The notes below the pieces were generated by a model. That model worked only from the letters and a program-made list of their open reading frames with translations, had not been told where the DNA came from and did not search any database. The position numbers and the translations under genes were made by a program. Positions 1 through 8,563 of a stretch of 64,000 nucleotides of DNA are shown here, piece after piece (within the stretch, counting starts at the first letter, position 1; every line of letters begins with the position of its first letter). This DNA is from Planctomycetota bacterium (GTDB lineage: Bacteria > Planctomycetota > UBA1135 > UBA2386), in NCBI GenBank assembly GCA_016716265.1, contig JADJWQ010000006.1, positions 868,001-932,000 of the forward strand, read 5' to 3'.

Positions 1-1
1 T

Positions 2-475
2 CACGGCATGCTGCTGCCGACCGAGGCGCAATGGGAGTACGCGGCCCGCGGCGGAACGACGACCCGTTGGTGGTGCGGCGGGGGTCGCGAGTCGCTGCGC
101 GGCGTCGCGAACCTGCTCGACAAGAACGGCATCGACGCGACCGGCGGTCGCCTCGCGGTCCAATGGCCGGACTTCGACGACGGCTTCGCGTGGCACGCGC
201 CGGTCGACGCGCTGCGCCCCAACCCGTTCGGGCTGTTCGGGGTGCACGGCAACGTCGCCGAGTGGTGCCGCGACCCGCTGGCGAGCTACGCGCTGCCGGT
301 GCCGAGCTGGGACGACGGCCTGCGGCGCGCCGGTCCCCCCGACGCACCGCGCGTCCTGCGCGGCGGCTCGTTCCTGCGCTCGCAGGTCGACGCGCGGTCG
401 TCGGCGCGCAACGCCGAGGCGCCGGCGTTCCACGCCGACGACGTCGGCCTACGGCCGGTGCGGCCGCTGCGCTGA
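2..475 (+). CDS. SUMF1/formylglycine-generating-enzyme-like domain protein (5' truncated by window)
   Basis: The reading frame is open from the window edge and ends at 475, so only about 157 C-terminal residues are seen. They carry the hallmarks of the SUMF1/FGE-sulfatase fold: LPTEAQWEYAARGG near the start, then GLFGVHGNVAEWCRD, then RVLRGGSF, and a C-terminal VGLRPVR. In this family the domain either oxidises a sulfatase cysteine to formylglycine or acts as a non-catalytic module, often fused to kinases in Planctomycetota. The catalytic cysteine pair cannot be judged from this part with confidence. The gene is convergent with tryptophanase, 13 bases away. The family call is firm; the exact role is open. 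Confidence 0.85.
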   Translation, partial: HGMLLPTEAQWEYAARGGTTTRWWCGGGRESLRGVANLLDKNGIDATGGRLAVQWPDFDDGFAWHAPVDALRPNPFGLFGVHGNVAEWCRDPLASYALPVPSWDDGLRRAGPPDAPRVLRGGSFLRSQVDARSSARNAEAPAFHADDVGLRPVRPLR

Positions 476-488
476 CCGGCACGGCCGC

Positions 489-1847
489 TCACAGCTCGGC
501 GAAGCGAGCGGTGAAGTGGCGCAGCACCTGTGGCGCCTCGACGATCCGGAAGCCCCGCAGCCCGGTCGCGCCGTGGTGGACCTCGGTGATCGCCTCGATC
601 ACGTAGTCGATGTGCGATTGCGTGTAGACCCGGCGCGGGATCGCGAGCCGCACCAGCTCCATGGGCGGCGAATCGTGGCCGGCCCCGCCGAACATCACCG
701 AGCCGATCTCGCAGGAGCGGATACCCGCGTGTCGGTACAGCGCGACCGCGAGCGCCTGACCGGGGAACTCGTCGACCGGGATGTGCGGGCAGAACGCCTT
801 CGCGTCGAGGTAGATCGCGTGGCCGCCCGGCGGCTCGAGGATCGGGACGCCGGCGGCGAGTAGCCGATCGCCGAGGTACTGCACCGAGCGGATCCGGTAC
901 TCGAGGTAGTCCTCGTGCAGGACCTCCTCGAAGCCCTGGGCCATCGCCTCGAGGTCGCGCCCGGCGAGACCGCCGTAGGTGACGTAGCCCTCGGTCAGGA
1001 TCAACACGTCGCTCGCGCGGTGCAGCAGGTCGGCGTCGCGCAGCAGCAGCACGCCACCGATGTTGACGATGCCATCCTTCTTCGCGCTGATCGTCGCACC
1101 GTCGGCGAGATCGAACATGTCGCGCACGATGGCGCGGACCGAACGGTCGCCCTGACCCGGCTCGCGCTGCTTGACGAACCACGCGTTCTCCGCGAAGCGA
1201 CAGGCGTCGAGGAAGAACTGCAATCCGTGGCGGTCGCAGACCGCGCGGATCGCACGCAGATTCGCCAGGCTGACCGGCTGCCCACCTCCGGAGTTGTTGG
1301 TGACGGTGCACATGACCGCGGGGATGCGATCGGCTCCGACTTCCTCGATCAGCGCCTCCAGTGCGCCGACGTCCATGTTGCCCTTGAACGGATGGCGATT
1401 GCGCGGGTCCTTCGCCTCCGCGATCATAAGATCGATCGCGCGGGCGCCCGAGTGCTCCACATTGGCGCGAGTCGTGTCGAAGTGCGCATTGTTGGGGACG
1501 ACCTTGCCGGCGCCGCCGATCAGCTCGAACAGGATCCGCTCGCTGGCACGCCCCTGGTGCGTCGGCAGGATGCCCTCGAAGCCGGTGATCTCGCGCATCC
1601 GGTCGCGGAAGTGGTAGTAGCTGGGCGAGCCGGCGTAGCTCTCGTCGCCGCGCATGATGCCGGCCCACTGCTCGCTGCTCATCGCGCCGGTGCCGCTGTC
1701 GGTCAGCAGGTCGATCAGCACGTCGTCCGAGTGCAGGTGGAACAGGTTGAACCCCGCCTCCCGGAGCTTCGCCTCGCGCTCGTCGCGCGTCGTCATGCGC
1801 AGCGGCTCGACGGACTTGATGCGGAACGGCTCGATGATCGTCTTCAT
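489..1847 (-). CDS. tnaA: Tryptophanase (PLP-dependent beta-eliminating lyase)
   Basis: This 452-residue protein belongs to the tryptophanase / tyrosine phenol-lyase family of PLP enzymes, which split tryptophan to indole, pyruvate and ammonia or tyrosine to phenol. The family signatures DLLTDSGTGAMS, THQGR, GGQPVS and the PLP lysine motif SAKKD (Lys257) are intact. Overall the N-terminus looks like tyrosine phenol-lyase, but three specificity positions read as tryptophanase: Asp124 (Thr in tyrosine phenol-lyase), Ile381 (Arg381 there) and His444 (Phe448 there). The start is the ATG at 1845-1847, which gives the normal N-terminus with EPFRI; the frame stays open upstream but that part resembles nothing. 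No tnaC-like leader or permease is adjacent. Confidence 0.93.
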   Translation of the reverse strand: MKTIIEPFRIKSVEPLRMTTRDEREAKLREAGFNLFHLHSDDVLIDLLTDSGTGAMSSEQWAGIMRGDESYAGSPSYYHFRDRMREITGFEGILPTHQGRASERILFELIGGAGKVVPNNAHFDTTRANVEHSGARAIDLMIAEAKDPRNRHPFKGNMDVGALEALIEEVGADRIPAVMCTVTNNSGGGQPVSLANLRAIRAVCDRHGLQFFLDACRFAENAWFVKQREPGQGDRSVRAIVRDMFDLADGATISAKKDGIVNIGGVLLLRDADLLHRASDVLILTEGYVTYGGLAGRDLEAMAQGFEEVLHEDYLEYRIRSVQYLGDRLLAAGVPILEPPGGHAIYLDAKAFCPHIPVDEFPGQALAVALYRHAGIRSCEIGSVMFGGAGHDSPPMELVRLAIPRRVYTQSHIDYVIEAITEVHHGATGLRGFRIVEAPQVLRHFTARFAEL

Positions 1848-2071
1848 GAGGGCGCCGGCGGCGGGGGACCGCCGGTCCAACCCCGCGGCCGGCGCGGTGT
1901 TTCCCCGGCTGCCAACGGTCCGGCCGCGACGCGCGCGGAGCGCAGCGGTGCGAATCGAGGCCGCCCGCTGCGGCCGTTGCCACCGCGACCGTACGCGCGC
2001 CGCCCGCAGCGAGCCCGCGCCGCCCCCTTGCCCGCCGGCGGCGGAGCCACGACGTTGGACGGCCCCGCCCG

Positions 2072-2101
2072 GTCCGTCCCCGCCCCGTCCGTCCCCGCCC
2101 G
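2072..2101. repeat. Two tandem copies of a 15-bp C-rich unit
   Basis: Bases 2072-2086 and 2087-2101 repeat the same 15-mer (GTCCGTCCCCGCCC plus one variable base). The pair lies just before the GTG start of the VCBS-repeat gene, in the 260-base gap between two divergent genes. The rest of that gap is GC-rich with no promoter I can recognise. It may be simple slippage. Confidence 0.5.
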
Positions 2102-2107
2102 ATCCCC

Positions 2108-4669
2108 GTGCACCTGTTCCTCCCGCCCGCCTGCGGCGCGCTCGCCGCGCTCGCCCTGACCCTCTGCGCGCCGCCTGGCGCTCCGGCCCAGGACCTGCGC
2201 GAGACGCTGCCGCGCCACCTGCCGCCCGCCGCCCGCAGCCAGGACCTGGCGGTCGCCGACCTCGACCGCGACGGTCGGCTCGACGTGCTGCGGGCGTGCA
2301 TCGGCCCGAACGAGCTGCTGCTCGGCGACGGGCATGCGCGGTTCGGCCCGGGTGGGCCGTCGCTCGGCGGTATCGACTCGCAGACCCGGCGACTCGTCGC
2401 GTTCGACGCGGACGGCGACGGCGACCTCGATCTGTTCCAGTGCGACTTCGTGATCCCACGCCTGCTCGCCCAGACGGCGCAGGGTTTCGTCGACGTGTCG
2501 CTCGCCCAGCTGCCGCTCGGCTTCTTCGACGTGCAGGACGCCGCCGTCGGCGACGTCGACCGCGACGGCGACCCCGACCTCGCACTCGCGGTCGACTTCG
2601 CGGCGAGCCAGCTGTGGCTCAACGACGGCATCGGCAACTTCGCGCGCGCCGCTGCGGCGCGGTTCCCGTCGCCCGCGTTCGACGCGGGCCGGGCGGTGCG
2701 CCTCGTCGACCTCGACGGCGACGGCGACCTCGACGCGGTGCTCGCCGTCGCGGCCGGTCCGCTGCGTCTGCTCGCGAACGACGGCACCGGCTCGTTCACG
2801 GACGTGTCGGCGGCTCGCGCAGCCGGCCCGGGCAACGACACCTGGTCGCTGGCCGCCGTCGACCTCGACCGCGACGGCGACCAGGACCTCGTCCTCGGCC
2901 GCAACGGCACCGACGAGCTGTGGCTCAATGACGGCACGGGCGCTTTCACGGCATCGCCGGCCGCGCACCTCCCGGCGCGATTCGCGCGCACGCTGGCGCT
3001 CGCGGCGGCCGATGTCGACGGCGACGGCGACCAGGACCTCGCACGCGCCGGCGTCGAGTACGGCGAGCTGCTGCTGAACGACGGCACGGGCCGCTTCACG
3101 CTCGCGCCGGGAGCACTGCCGGCCTTGCCCGGCTGGACGACCGGGCTGACCGCCCGCGATCTCGACGGCGACGGCGACACCGATCTGCTGATCGCGCGCC
3201 CGTTCGACCGCGATCGGCTGCTGCTCGGCGACGGCCGGGGCGGCTTCCTCGACGCCCAGCGCGCCGACCTCGCGGAGGACGAGCGAGCCGGCCTCGCGGT
3301 CGCGCTCGGCGATCTCGACGGCGACGGCCGGCTCGAGGTCGCGATCGGCGCCGACGGGCCGGACGCGCTCGAGCTCCAGGTCTCCGGCGGTCGCTTCGTG
3401 CCGTCGCCGTCGTTCTGGCCCGGGACGGACGCGACCACCGGGATCGCGTTCGCGCGCGTCGATGCCGACCCGCACCTGGACCTCGTGCGCGCCGGGTTCG
3501 GCACGCCGGGCGAGGTGCTGTTCGGCGACGGTGCCGGCGGCTTCGTGCCGCCCCCACCGGGGGCCGGTCCGTGGCCGCCCGCCGCCGCCGGCGACTTCAC
3601 GCGAGCGCTGCTGGTCGCCGACCTCGACGGCGACGGCGACGTGGACGCGGTGCTCGGCAACCTCGGTCCCGACCGGCTGCTGCGCGGCGACGGGCTCGGC
3701 TCGTTCACGGTGGCCCCGGCCGGTGTGTGGCCCGTCGACGCCGCGGCGACGACCGCGCTCGCGGCCGCCGACGTCGATGGCGACGGCCGCCGCGACGTCG
3801 TGCTGGCGCGCGATGGCTCGCGCAATGCGATCTACCTGGCGACGTCCGCCGGGGCCTTCGTCGACGCGTCGGCAACCTGGCTGCCGCCCGATACCGACGC
3901 CACGCAGGCCGTGCTCGCGTTCGACGCCGACGCCGACGGCGACAGCGACCTGTTGTTCGGCGGCGACGCCGGCCTGCGACTGTTCCGCAACGACCGCACA
4001 CCACCGCTCGTCGAGACGACCGCGACCGCGACACCCCCGGCCGGGGCGAGCGGCTCCTTGCGCGTCACGTCGCTCGCCGCGCTCGACGAGGACAACGATG
4101 GCGACCTGGACGTGGTCGTCGGTCGCGAGGACGGCGCGTTCCTCTGGCGCAATGACGGCAGCGGCCGCTTCGCAGCTGCCGGCGCGCTGACCGATCCGGG
4201 CGCGCGGGTCGCGGCGCTCGCCGCCGGGGACGTCGACGGCGACGGCGACACCGACCTCGCGCTCGCGTCGGGCGACGGCCGGGCCCGCCTGCTGCGGAAC
4301 GGCGCGCGCGAGCTGGCGACGCCGTTCGCCGCGCGCGTCGGCCGGCCGTTCACGATCGAGGTGACCGCACGCCAGGCGGCACCGCCGGGCGGCTCGCTGG
4401 CGATCGTCTGGCTGGCGCTCGGGCCGGCCGCAGTGCCGATCGCGCTGCCCCCGTTCGGCACCCTGCGGCTCGACCCGGCGACGCTCGCGACGCTCACCTC
4501 GCTGCAGCTCCCGGCCGGTGCGTCGCGGGCGCTCGACCTGCCGGTGCCGGCAGCCCCGGCGCTGGCCGGGCTGTCGGTGTTCGCCCAGGCGCTGGTGCTG
4601 CACGACCCGGCCACCGCCGCCAGCTGGCGCTTCACGCGCGAGGCGGCGGGCACCTTCGCCGCCAACTAG
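2108..4669 (+). CDS. Secreted FG-GAP/VCBS-repeat beta-propeller protein
   Basis: An 853-residue exported protein. Residues 1-27 form a signal peptide (hydrophobic ALAALALTL, cleavage likely after PGAPA). From about residue 45 to 740 there are more than ten repeats of the FG-GAP/VCBS type, each with a calcium-binding DLDGDGD or DVDRDGD loop and a LLLNDGTGRF-like strand. Such repeats fold as seven-bladed integrin-like propellers. The last 110 residues form a separate domain (RPFTIEVTARQ... to LSVFAQALVLHDP) resembling the C-terminal modules common in planctomycete secreted proteins. The start is a GTG chosen because it places the signal peptide at the N-terminus. No catalytic motif is seen; a surface binding or adhesion role is inferred. 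Confidence 0.88.
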   Translation: MHLFLPPACGALAALALTLCAPPGAPAQDLRETLPRHLPPAARSQDLAVADLDRDGRLDVLRACIGPNELLLGDGHARFGPGGPSLGGIDSQTRRLVAFDADGDGDLDLFQCDFVIPRLLAQTAQGFVDVSLAQLPLGFFDVQDAAVGDVDRDGDPDLALAVDFAASQLWLNDGIGNFARAAAARFPSPAFDAGRAVRLVDLDGDGDLDAVLAVAAGPLRLLANDGTGSFTDVSAARAAGPGNDTWSLAAVDLDRDGDQDLVLGRNGTDELWLNDGTGAFTASPAAHLPARFARTLALAAADVDGDGDQDLARAGVEYGELLLNDGTGRFTLAPGALPALPGWTTGLTARDLDGDGDTDLLIARPFDRDRLLLGDGRGGFLDAQRADLAEDERAGLAVALGDLDGDGRLEVAIGADGPDALELQVSGGRFVPSPSFWPGTDATTGIAFARVDADPHLDLVRAGFGTPGEVLFGDGAGGFVPPPPGAGPWPPAAAGDFTRALLVADLDGDGDVDAVLGNLGPDRLLRGDGLGSFTVAPAGVWPVDAAATTALAAADVDGDGRRDVVLARDGSRNAIYLATSAGAFVDASATWLPPDTDATQAVLAFDADADGDSDLLFGGDAGLRLFRNDRTPPLVETTATATPPAGASGSLRVTSLAALDEDNDGDLDVVVGREDGAFLWRNDGSGRFAAAGALTDPGARVAALAAGDVDGDGDTDLALASGDGRARLLRNGARELATPFAARVGRPFTIEVTARQAAPPGGSLAIVWLALGPAAVPIALPPFGTLRLDPATLATLTSLQLPAGASRALDLPVPAAPALAGLSVFAQALVLHDPATAASWRFTREAAGTFAAN

Positions 4670-4740
4670 GGACGTCCGCGGCGTTTCTCCGAGGACGCGA
4701 TGCTCGGGAATCGTCGCCGGGCCCGCTAAGCTCGCAACCG

Positions 4741-5222
4741 ATGTCCGACGCCCCTCCACGCGGCGTGGTTTCGTCGGCTGGCTGGCCGGCGGCTTCGCGT
4801 CACTCCCCTTCCTCGGCGGGCTCTACGTGGCGCTGCGCGCCGCGCATGCGAAGCCCGCACTCGAACAACCGCGGCGCGTGCCGGTGTGCCGCCTCCGCGA
4901 GGTCCCCGACAAGGGCTTCCTCGAGCGTGCGATCTCGTGGCGGGTGCGGCGGGGGCCGCAGATCGAGAACGTCGCGCGCAAGGTGTTCGTCGCGCGCCAG
5001 GGCGGCGAGGTCGTCGTGTTCGACAGCCGCTGCCCGCACCTGGGTTGCCCGGTCGAGCACGACCGCGACAGCGTCGAGAAGCCGTTCGTATGCCCGTGCC
5101 ACGACGGTGCGTTCCGCGCCGACGGCTCGGTGATCGAGGGGCCGCCGAAGCGCGGGCTCGACCGTCTCGAGGTCGTCGTTCCGGCGACGCCGGACGGCAT
5201 GGTGGAGGTGGTGCTGTCATGA
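4741..5222 (+). CDS. Rieske [2Fe-2S] protein, apparent frameshift near the start
   Basis: The frame ending at 5222 encodes a Rieske iron-sulfur protein: CPHLGC and CPCHDGAF supply the two Cys and two His ligands. Upstream is a twin-arginine signal (STRRGFVGWLAGG) and one membrane helix, as in bc-type complexes. That frame has no ATG, GTG or TTG between the preceding stop and the signal. An ATG at 4741 lies in another frame, and adding one C to the C4 run at 4751-4754 would join them as MSDAPSTRRGFVGWL. So either the assembly lost a base or the gene is frameshifted. The stop overlaps the next start (ATGA), so it is cotranslated with the cytochrome b-c gene. The CHDGA box lacks the serine found in high-potential Rieske proteins. 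Confidence 0.85.
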
Positions 5223-6790
5223 GCGGCTTCGACTTCGGTGGCAAGGACGACGAACGCGACGAGCGGCGGCGCGACGAGCCCGACGTGTTCGGAGAGCCCG
5301 ACGACTTCTCGGCGTTCGCGGACGACGACGACACGACGATGCCGCCGGAGCCGGCACGCCGGCCGCGGGAGGACGCCTTCGACGTCGCCGGCTTCGACGA
5401 CGAGGACGACGCTGATCGGACGGTGGTCCCGCCGGCGTCCGGGCGGCGCGGGGCGCCGGTGCGGGCTGTCGCGCGGCAGCGCGACCACGACTCCGGCGAC
5501 GAGGACGACGACCCTCGGGACTTCGGTGGTGGCGACGGGGGCGGCGCCGAGCTGCCGCCGCGGCGGCCCGGCGGCGCGCTGGCGTTCGGCGTGCTGGCCG
5601 CGCTCGGCGTGACCGGCCTCACCGGCATCGGCATCTCGATGCACTACGAGCCGTCCACCGAGCTCGCGCACGCGTCGCTGCGCGCGCTCGAACAGGACCA
5701 GACCTACGGTGTGCTGCTGCGCACGCTGCACTGGCTCGGGGCCAGCGCGTCGATCGGGCTGCTGATCGTCGTGCTGCTCGGCGCCCTGCTGCGCGGCGCC
5801 TACCGGCGGCGCGCGACGTTCGCCTGGTGGAGCGGGCTGTTGGTGTTCCTCGTCGCGATCGGGCTCGGCGTCACCGGCGAGCTGCTGCCCTGGACGCAGC
5901 AGGCGGTCGCGGCGACCGAGGTGCGGACCGGCATCGTCGGCATGGCGCCCGAGCTCGGCGAGCCGCTGCGGCGCGTCGCACTCGGCGGACTGGAGATCGC
6001 GCAGCCGACGCTGACCCGCTTCCACGCGCTGCACGTCGCGATCCTGCCGCTGATGCTGCTCGGCGCGCTGTGGCTGCACGTGCGCGCGCGGCGCCACATG
6101 CATGGCCGGCCGACGCCGGGCGTCACGTTCGCGCAGGGGCTCGTCGGCATCGTGGTCGCCGCGGCGATCGGCTACGGCGCGTGGCAGCACTTCCGGGCGC
6201 CGCTCGGCGAGGTGTACGTCGCGGGCGACGTCGGCTACCAGGCGTGGCCGGAATGGCACTTCCTGTGGCTGAACTACCTGCTGCACGAGTTCCCGGCGTA
6301 CGACCGCATCGCCGCGATCTGGCTGCCGGCCGGACTGCTCGGCGTGCTGTTGCTGCTGCCGCTGCTCGACCGCTCGCGCGTGCGGCGCTTCGCGCATCCG
6401 CTGGTGTGGATCCCGGCGATCCTCGTGTTCGGCGGGATGGTGACCGTGTCCGTCATCCACGCCAGGCAGCGGCCGGTCAACGAGCCGACGATGCCGTATT
6501 CCCTGGAGTGGAGCTCGACCGAGCGGCTCGGCTACCGACTCCTGCGCCAGCAGGACTGCCTCGAGTGCCACCAGTACAGCCACGGCGGCATCGACTACGG
6601 CAAGCAGGACCACGACGCGCCGAAGCTGGAGGAGATGGATCCGGCATTGTCGCTCGCCGACTACGCCAAGATCATCGCCGACCCGGCGACCGAGCTGCAG
6701 ACCGACGACATGCCGGCCTTCGACTTCCTGTCGGAAGAGGAGCGCCGCGCGCTCGGCGCGGTATTGCAGCGACTCGGCCGCGGCGATTGA
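5219..6790 (+). CDS. Cytochrome b fused to C-terminal cytochrome c, with acidic N-terminal extension
   Basis: A 523-residue partner of the Rieske protein in a bc-type quinol oxidase. Residues 1-115 are a disordered, Asp/Glu-rich extension. Then come cytochrome b helices (GELLPWTQQ; helix with His171; helix with His272 and His287), a subunit IV-like part with PEWH at 344-347 in place of PEWY, and a c-type domain with CLECH at 447-451 and a likely Met ligand in DDMPAF. In cytochrome b the second helix should hold two His 14 residues apart; after His171 the matching position 185 is Val, so one ligand of the heme bH site appears absent. The ATG overlaps the Rieske stop. The fusion and ligand loss are read directly from sequence; function is inferred. 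Confidence 0.9.
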   Translation: MSGFDFGGKDDERDERRRDEPDVFGEPDDFSAFADDDDTTMPPEPARRPREDAFDVAGFDDEDDADRTVVPPASGRRGAPVRAVARQRDHDSGDEDDDPRDFGGGDGGGAELPPRRPGGALAFGVLAALGVTGLTGIGISMHYEPSTELAHASLRALEQDQTYGVLLRTLHWLGASASIGLLIVVLLGALLRGAYRRRATFAWWSGLLVFLVAIGLGVTGELLPWTQQAVAATEVRTGIVGMAPELGEPLRRVALGGLEIAQPTLTRFHALHVAILPLMLLGALWLHVRARRHMHGRPTPGVTFAQGLVGIVVAAAIGYGAWQHFRAPLGEVYVAGDVGYQAWPEWHFLWLNYLLHEFPAYDRIAAIWLPAGLLGVLLLLPLLDRSRVRRFAHPLVWIPAILVFGGMVTVSVIHARQRPVNEPTMPYSLEWSSTERLGYRLLRQQDCLECHQYSHGGIDYGKQDHDAPKLEEMDPALSLADYAKIIADPATELQTDDMPAFDFLSEEERRALGAVLQRLGRGD

Positions 6791-6857
6791 CGCGTCGCGG
6801 TCGCAGCCGCACGAGCGAGCGGCAGCCACCGCGCCTCCGGACCCGGACCCGCTGATG

Positions 6858-6880
6858 TAAAAATCGTACGCGGTACGGAT
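6858..6880 (-). terminator. Rho-independent terminator of the 15.7-6.9 kb operon
   Basis: On the minus strand, just after the stop of the last operon gene, GTAC/GTAC pairs around a CGC loop. The stem extends by C-G and, past a one-base bulge, by A-T pairs, and is followed by a run of five T. This is the only clear stem plus T-tract in the window and sits in the 96-base gap between two convergent genes. Confidence 0.6.
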
Positions 6881-6886
6881 CGGAAG

Positions 6887-8563
6887 TCACATGCGGCGGA
6901 GGAACTTCTGCCACTCGGACTCGAGGTCGGCCAGGTCGAGGGGGGCGAGGACCTCGTCGATCGCCTCGCGCTGGATGTCGAACTGGAAGGCGTTGATCCA
7001 GTCGTCGGGGGCGTCGTCGGGGAGGTCGGCGCGCCGCTTCTCGGTCGCGCGGCGCAGCGCCTGGAGGTAATGGTCCGGGAGGTCGGCCCACTCGTCGCGG
7101 CGACTGCGGCCGGTGCGCTCGCGCTGCTTCTCGAGGAAGTAGCAGAACGCCCAGGCGTAGGCGTAGTTGCGCATCGGATCGCGCGAGTAGAACTCGGGCT
7201 GCGTCATGCGCAGCAACGTCTCGAGGCGCGGCGGTGTCGCCTTGTTCTTGTTGTCGAGCCGGATGAAGCCGAGGCGGAAGTCGTTCGGCTCGATGTCCTT
7301 CAGCCGGCGATGCGCGCGGTCGACCTTCGCGCCGCCGAACACCTCGCCGTAGCCCTCGTTGAACCAGCAGGCCGGCGCGAGGGCGCGGTTCGAGTAGTGG
7401 AAGTACTGGTGCATCGCCTCGTGGTAGAGCACCGCGACCGGATCGAGGTCCTTCAACCACGGCCGCGCCTTCGGCACGCGCTTCTCCGGGTTGAACAGCA
7501 CGAGCTCCTCCTCGACGAAGGCCCAGTAGCCGCCGGTGCCGTCCATGTCCTGGCCGGCGTAGCGCAGGTAGTCGTCGTAGCCGTCGCAGACGCGCACGGT
7601 GGACACCGCCGACATGTCGGCGCCCTCCGCGGGCGGGAAGCGCTCCAGGTAGGCAGCGTGCATGACCTCGAGGTCGGTCAGCATCGCGTCGATCAGCTTG
7701 CTGCTGCGGACGTTGGTCACCAGGATGAAGTTGTCGCTGTCGAACGCCTGCCAGCCGGCGACGAGCTCGTCGCGCACCTCGCGCCGGCGCTCGACATCGC
7801 GGTACGGCGAGCCGTCGGGATACGGATCCTCCGCGTCGCGGTCCCTGCGCGCGGCACGCTCCGCGTCGTCGCCGGTCAGGAGCCGCATCGACTGCACGAC
7901 CTTCAGCATGTCGCGCTGCACGCCGTCGAGGCCGCCGCCGAACATCACGATCCCGAAGATCTGCTGGTCGTCCTCGACGACGAACGCGCGCAGCAGGGCG
8001 CCGTACTTCACCCCGCGCGTCGAGCCGATCTCGAGCACCTCGAACGGGCGGTCCTCGGCGAGCTCGACCGGCCGGCGCCAGAAGCGGGGATTCGGCGCGA
8101 GGCTCGATTGCAGCTCCCGGCGCTCCAGGAACTCGGCCAGCGTGCGCCCTCCGTTCAGCCACACGGTGCGCTGGTCGGTGAGCGAACGCAGCTCGGGAGC
8201 CGCCGGCGTCTGCGGCTCGTCCGGCTTCGCGCCGGGCGCATCGCCGTCACCGGTCGTCGGCCCCGCCTGCTTCAGGATCTTGACCACCCACACGGTGATC
8301 TCGACCTCGCCCTTGTGGAGCCCGGAGCGGACCTCGGTGCGCCCCTTGAACTGCGCGAGGATCTGCAGATCGCCGGGCTTCGCGGGCACCGCCTCGAGCC
8401 ACCGCGGGAGCTTCAGCTCGAAGCCCTGCTGCGCATCGGTGTGCGTCCAGGTCGACTGCGCGACGCACCGCGGCGGCGTCAGCCCCGCCATGCACAATGC
8501 GACGACCATGCTGACCGCCGCGAGCAGCGACCGACCGCGACTCCATCCTTCGATCTCGGTCAT
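6887..8563 (-). CDS. Exported HExxH metallopeptidase-like protein (DUF1570-like)
   Basis: A 558-residue protein with a signal peptide or anchor at about residues 10-36. The N-terminal 250 residues show no clear motif. The C-terminal half contains HEAMH at 381-385 and a downstream WFNEGYGE with Glu403, the spacing expected for a gluzincin zinc peptidase (HExxH plus distal Glu). Proteins of this shape are annotated in planctomycetes as DUF1570 or putative peptidases. The ATG overlaps the stop of the upstream membrane-protein gene (ATGA), so it is the last gene of the operon. Activity is unproven; the zinc site is visible, the substrate is not. Confidence 0.75.
   Translation of the reverse strand: MTEIEGWSRGRSLLAAVSMVVALCMAGLTPPRCVAQSTWTHTDAQQGFELKLPRWLEAVPAKPGDLQILAQFKGRTEVRSGLHKGEVEITVWVVKILKQAGPTTGDGDAPGAKPDEPQTPAAPELRSLTDQRTVWLNGGRTLAEFLERRELQSSLAPNPRFWRRPVELAEDRPFEVLEIGSTRGVKYGALLRAFVVEDDQQIFGIVMFGGGLDGVQRDMLKVVQSMRLLTGDDAERAARRDRDAEDPYPDGSPYRDVERRREVRDELVAGWQAFDSDNFILVTNVRSSKLIDAMLTDLEVMHAAYLERFPPAEGADMSAVSTVRVCDGYDDYLRYAGQDMDGTGGYWAFVEEELVLFNPEKRVPKARPWLKDLDPVAVLYHEAMHQYFHYSNRALAPACWFNEGYGEVFGGAKVDRAHRRLKDIEPNDFRLGFIRLDNKNKATPPRLETLLRMTQPEFYSRDPMRNYAYAWAFCYFLEKQRERTGRSRRDEWADLPDHYLQALRRATEKRRADLPDDAPDDWINAFQFDIQREAIDEVLAPLDLADLESEWQKFLRRM

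Noticed and set aside
489..1847. Annotation as tyrosine phenol-lyase
   Set aside because: N-terminus resembles it, but the three substrate-setting residues are those of tryptophanase.
286..3825. Very long minus-strand open frame opposite tryptophanase and the VCBS gene
   Set aside because: It is Ser/Pro/Arg-rich shadow sequence antisense to the repeat-coding gene; high GC removes stops. No motif.
2250..4270. Regular DNA repeats suspected as CRISPR or minisatellite
   Set aside because: They encode the DGDGD loops of the VCBS repeats, in frame, with coding-type variation.
1844..4759. 971-residue minus-strand frame over the VCBS-repeat gene
   Set aside because: Composition mirrors the repeats on the plus strand; no family motif or ribosome site.
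4741..5133. 130-residue product from ATG 4741 read straight through
   Set aside because: After four codons it leaves the Rieske frame and gives a Ser/Arg-rich string with no iron-sulfur motif.
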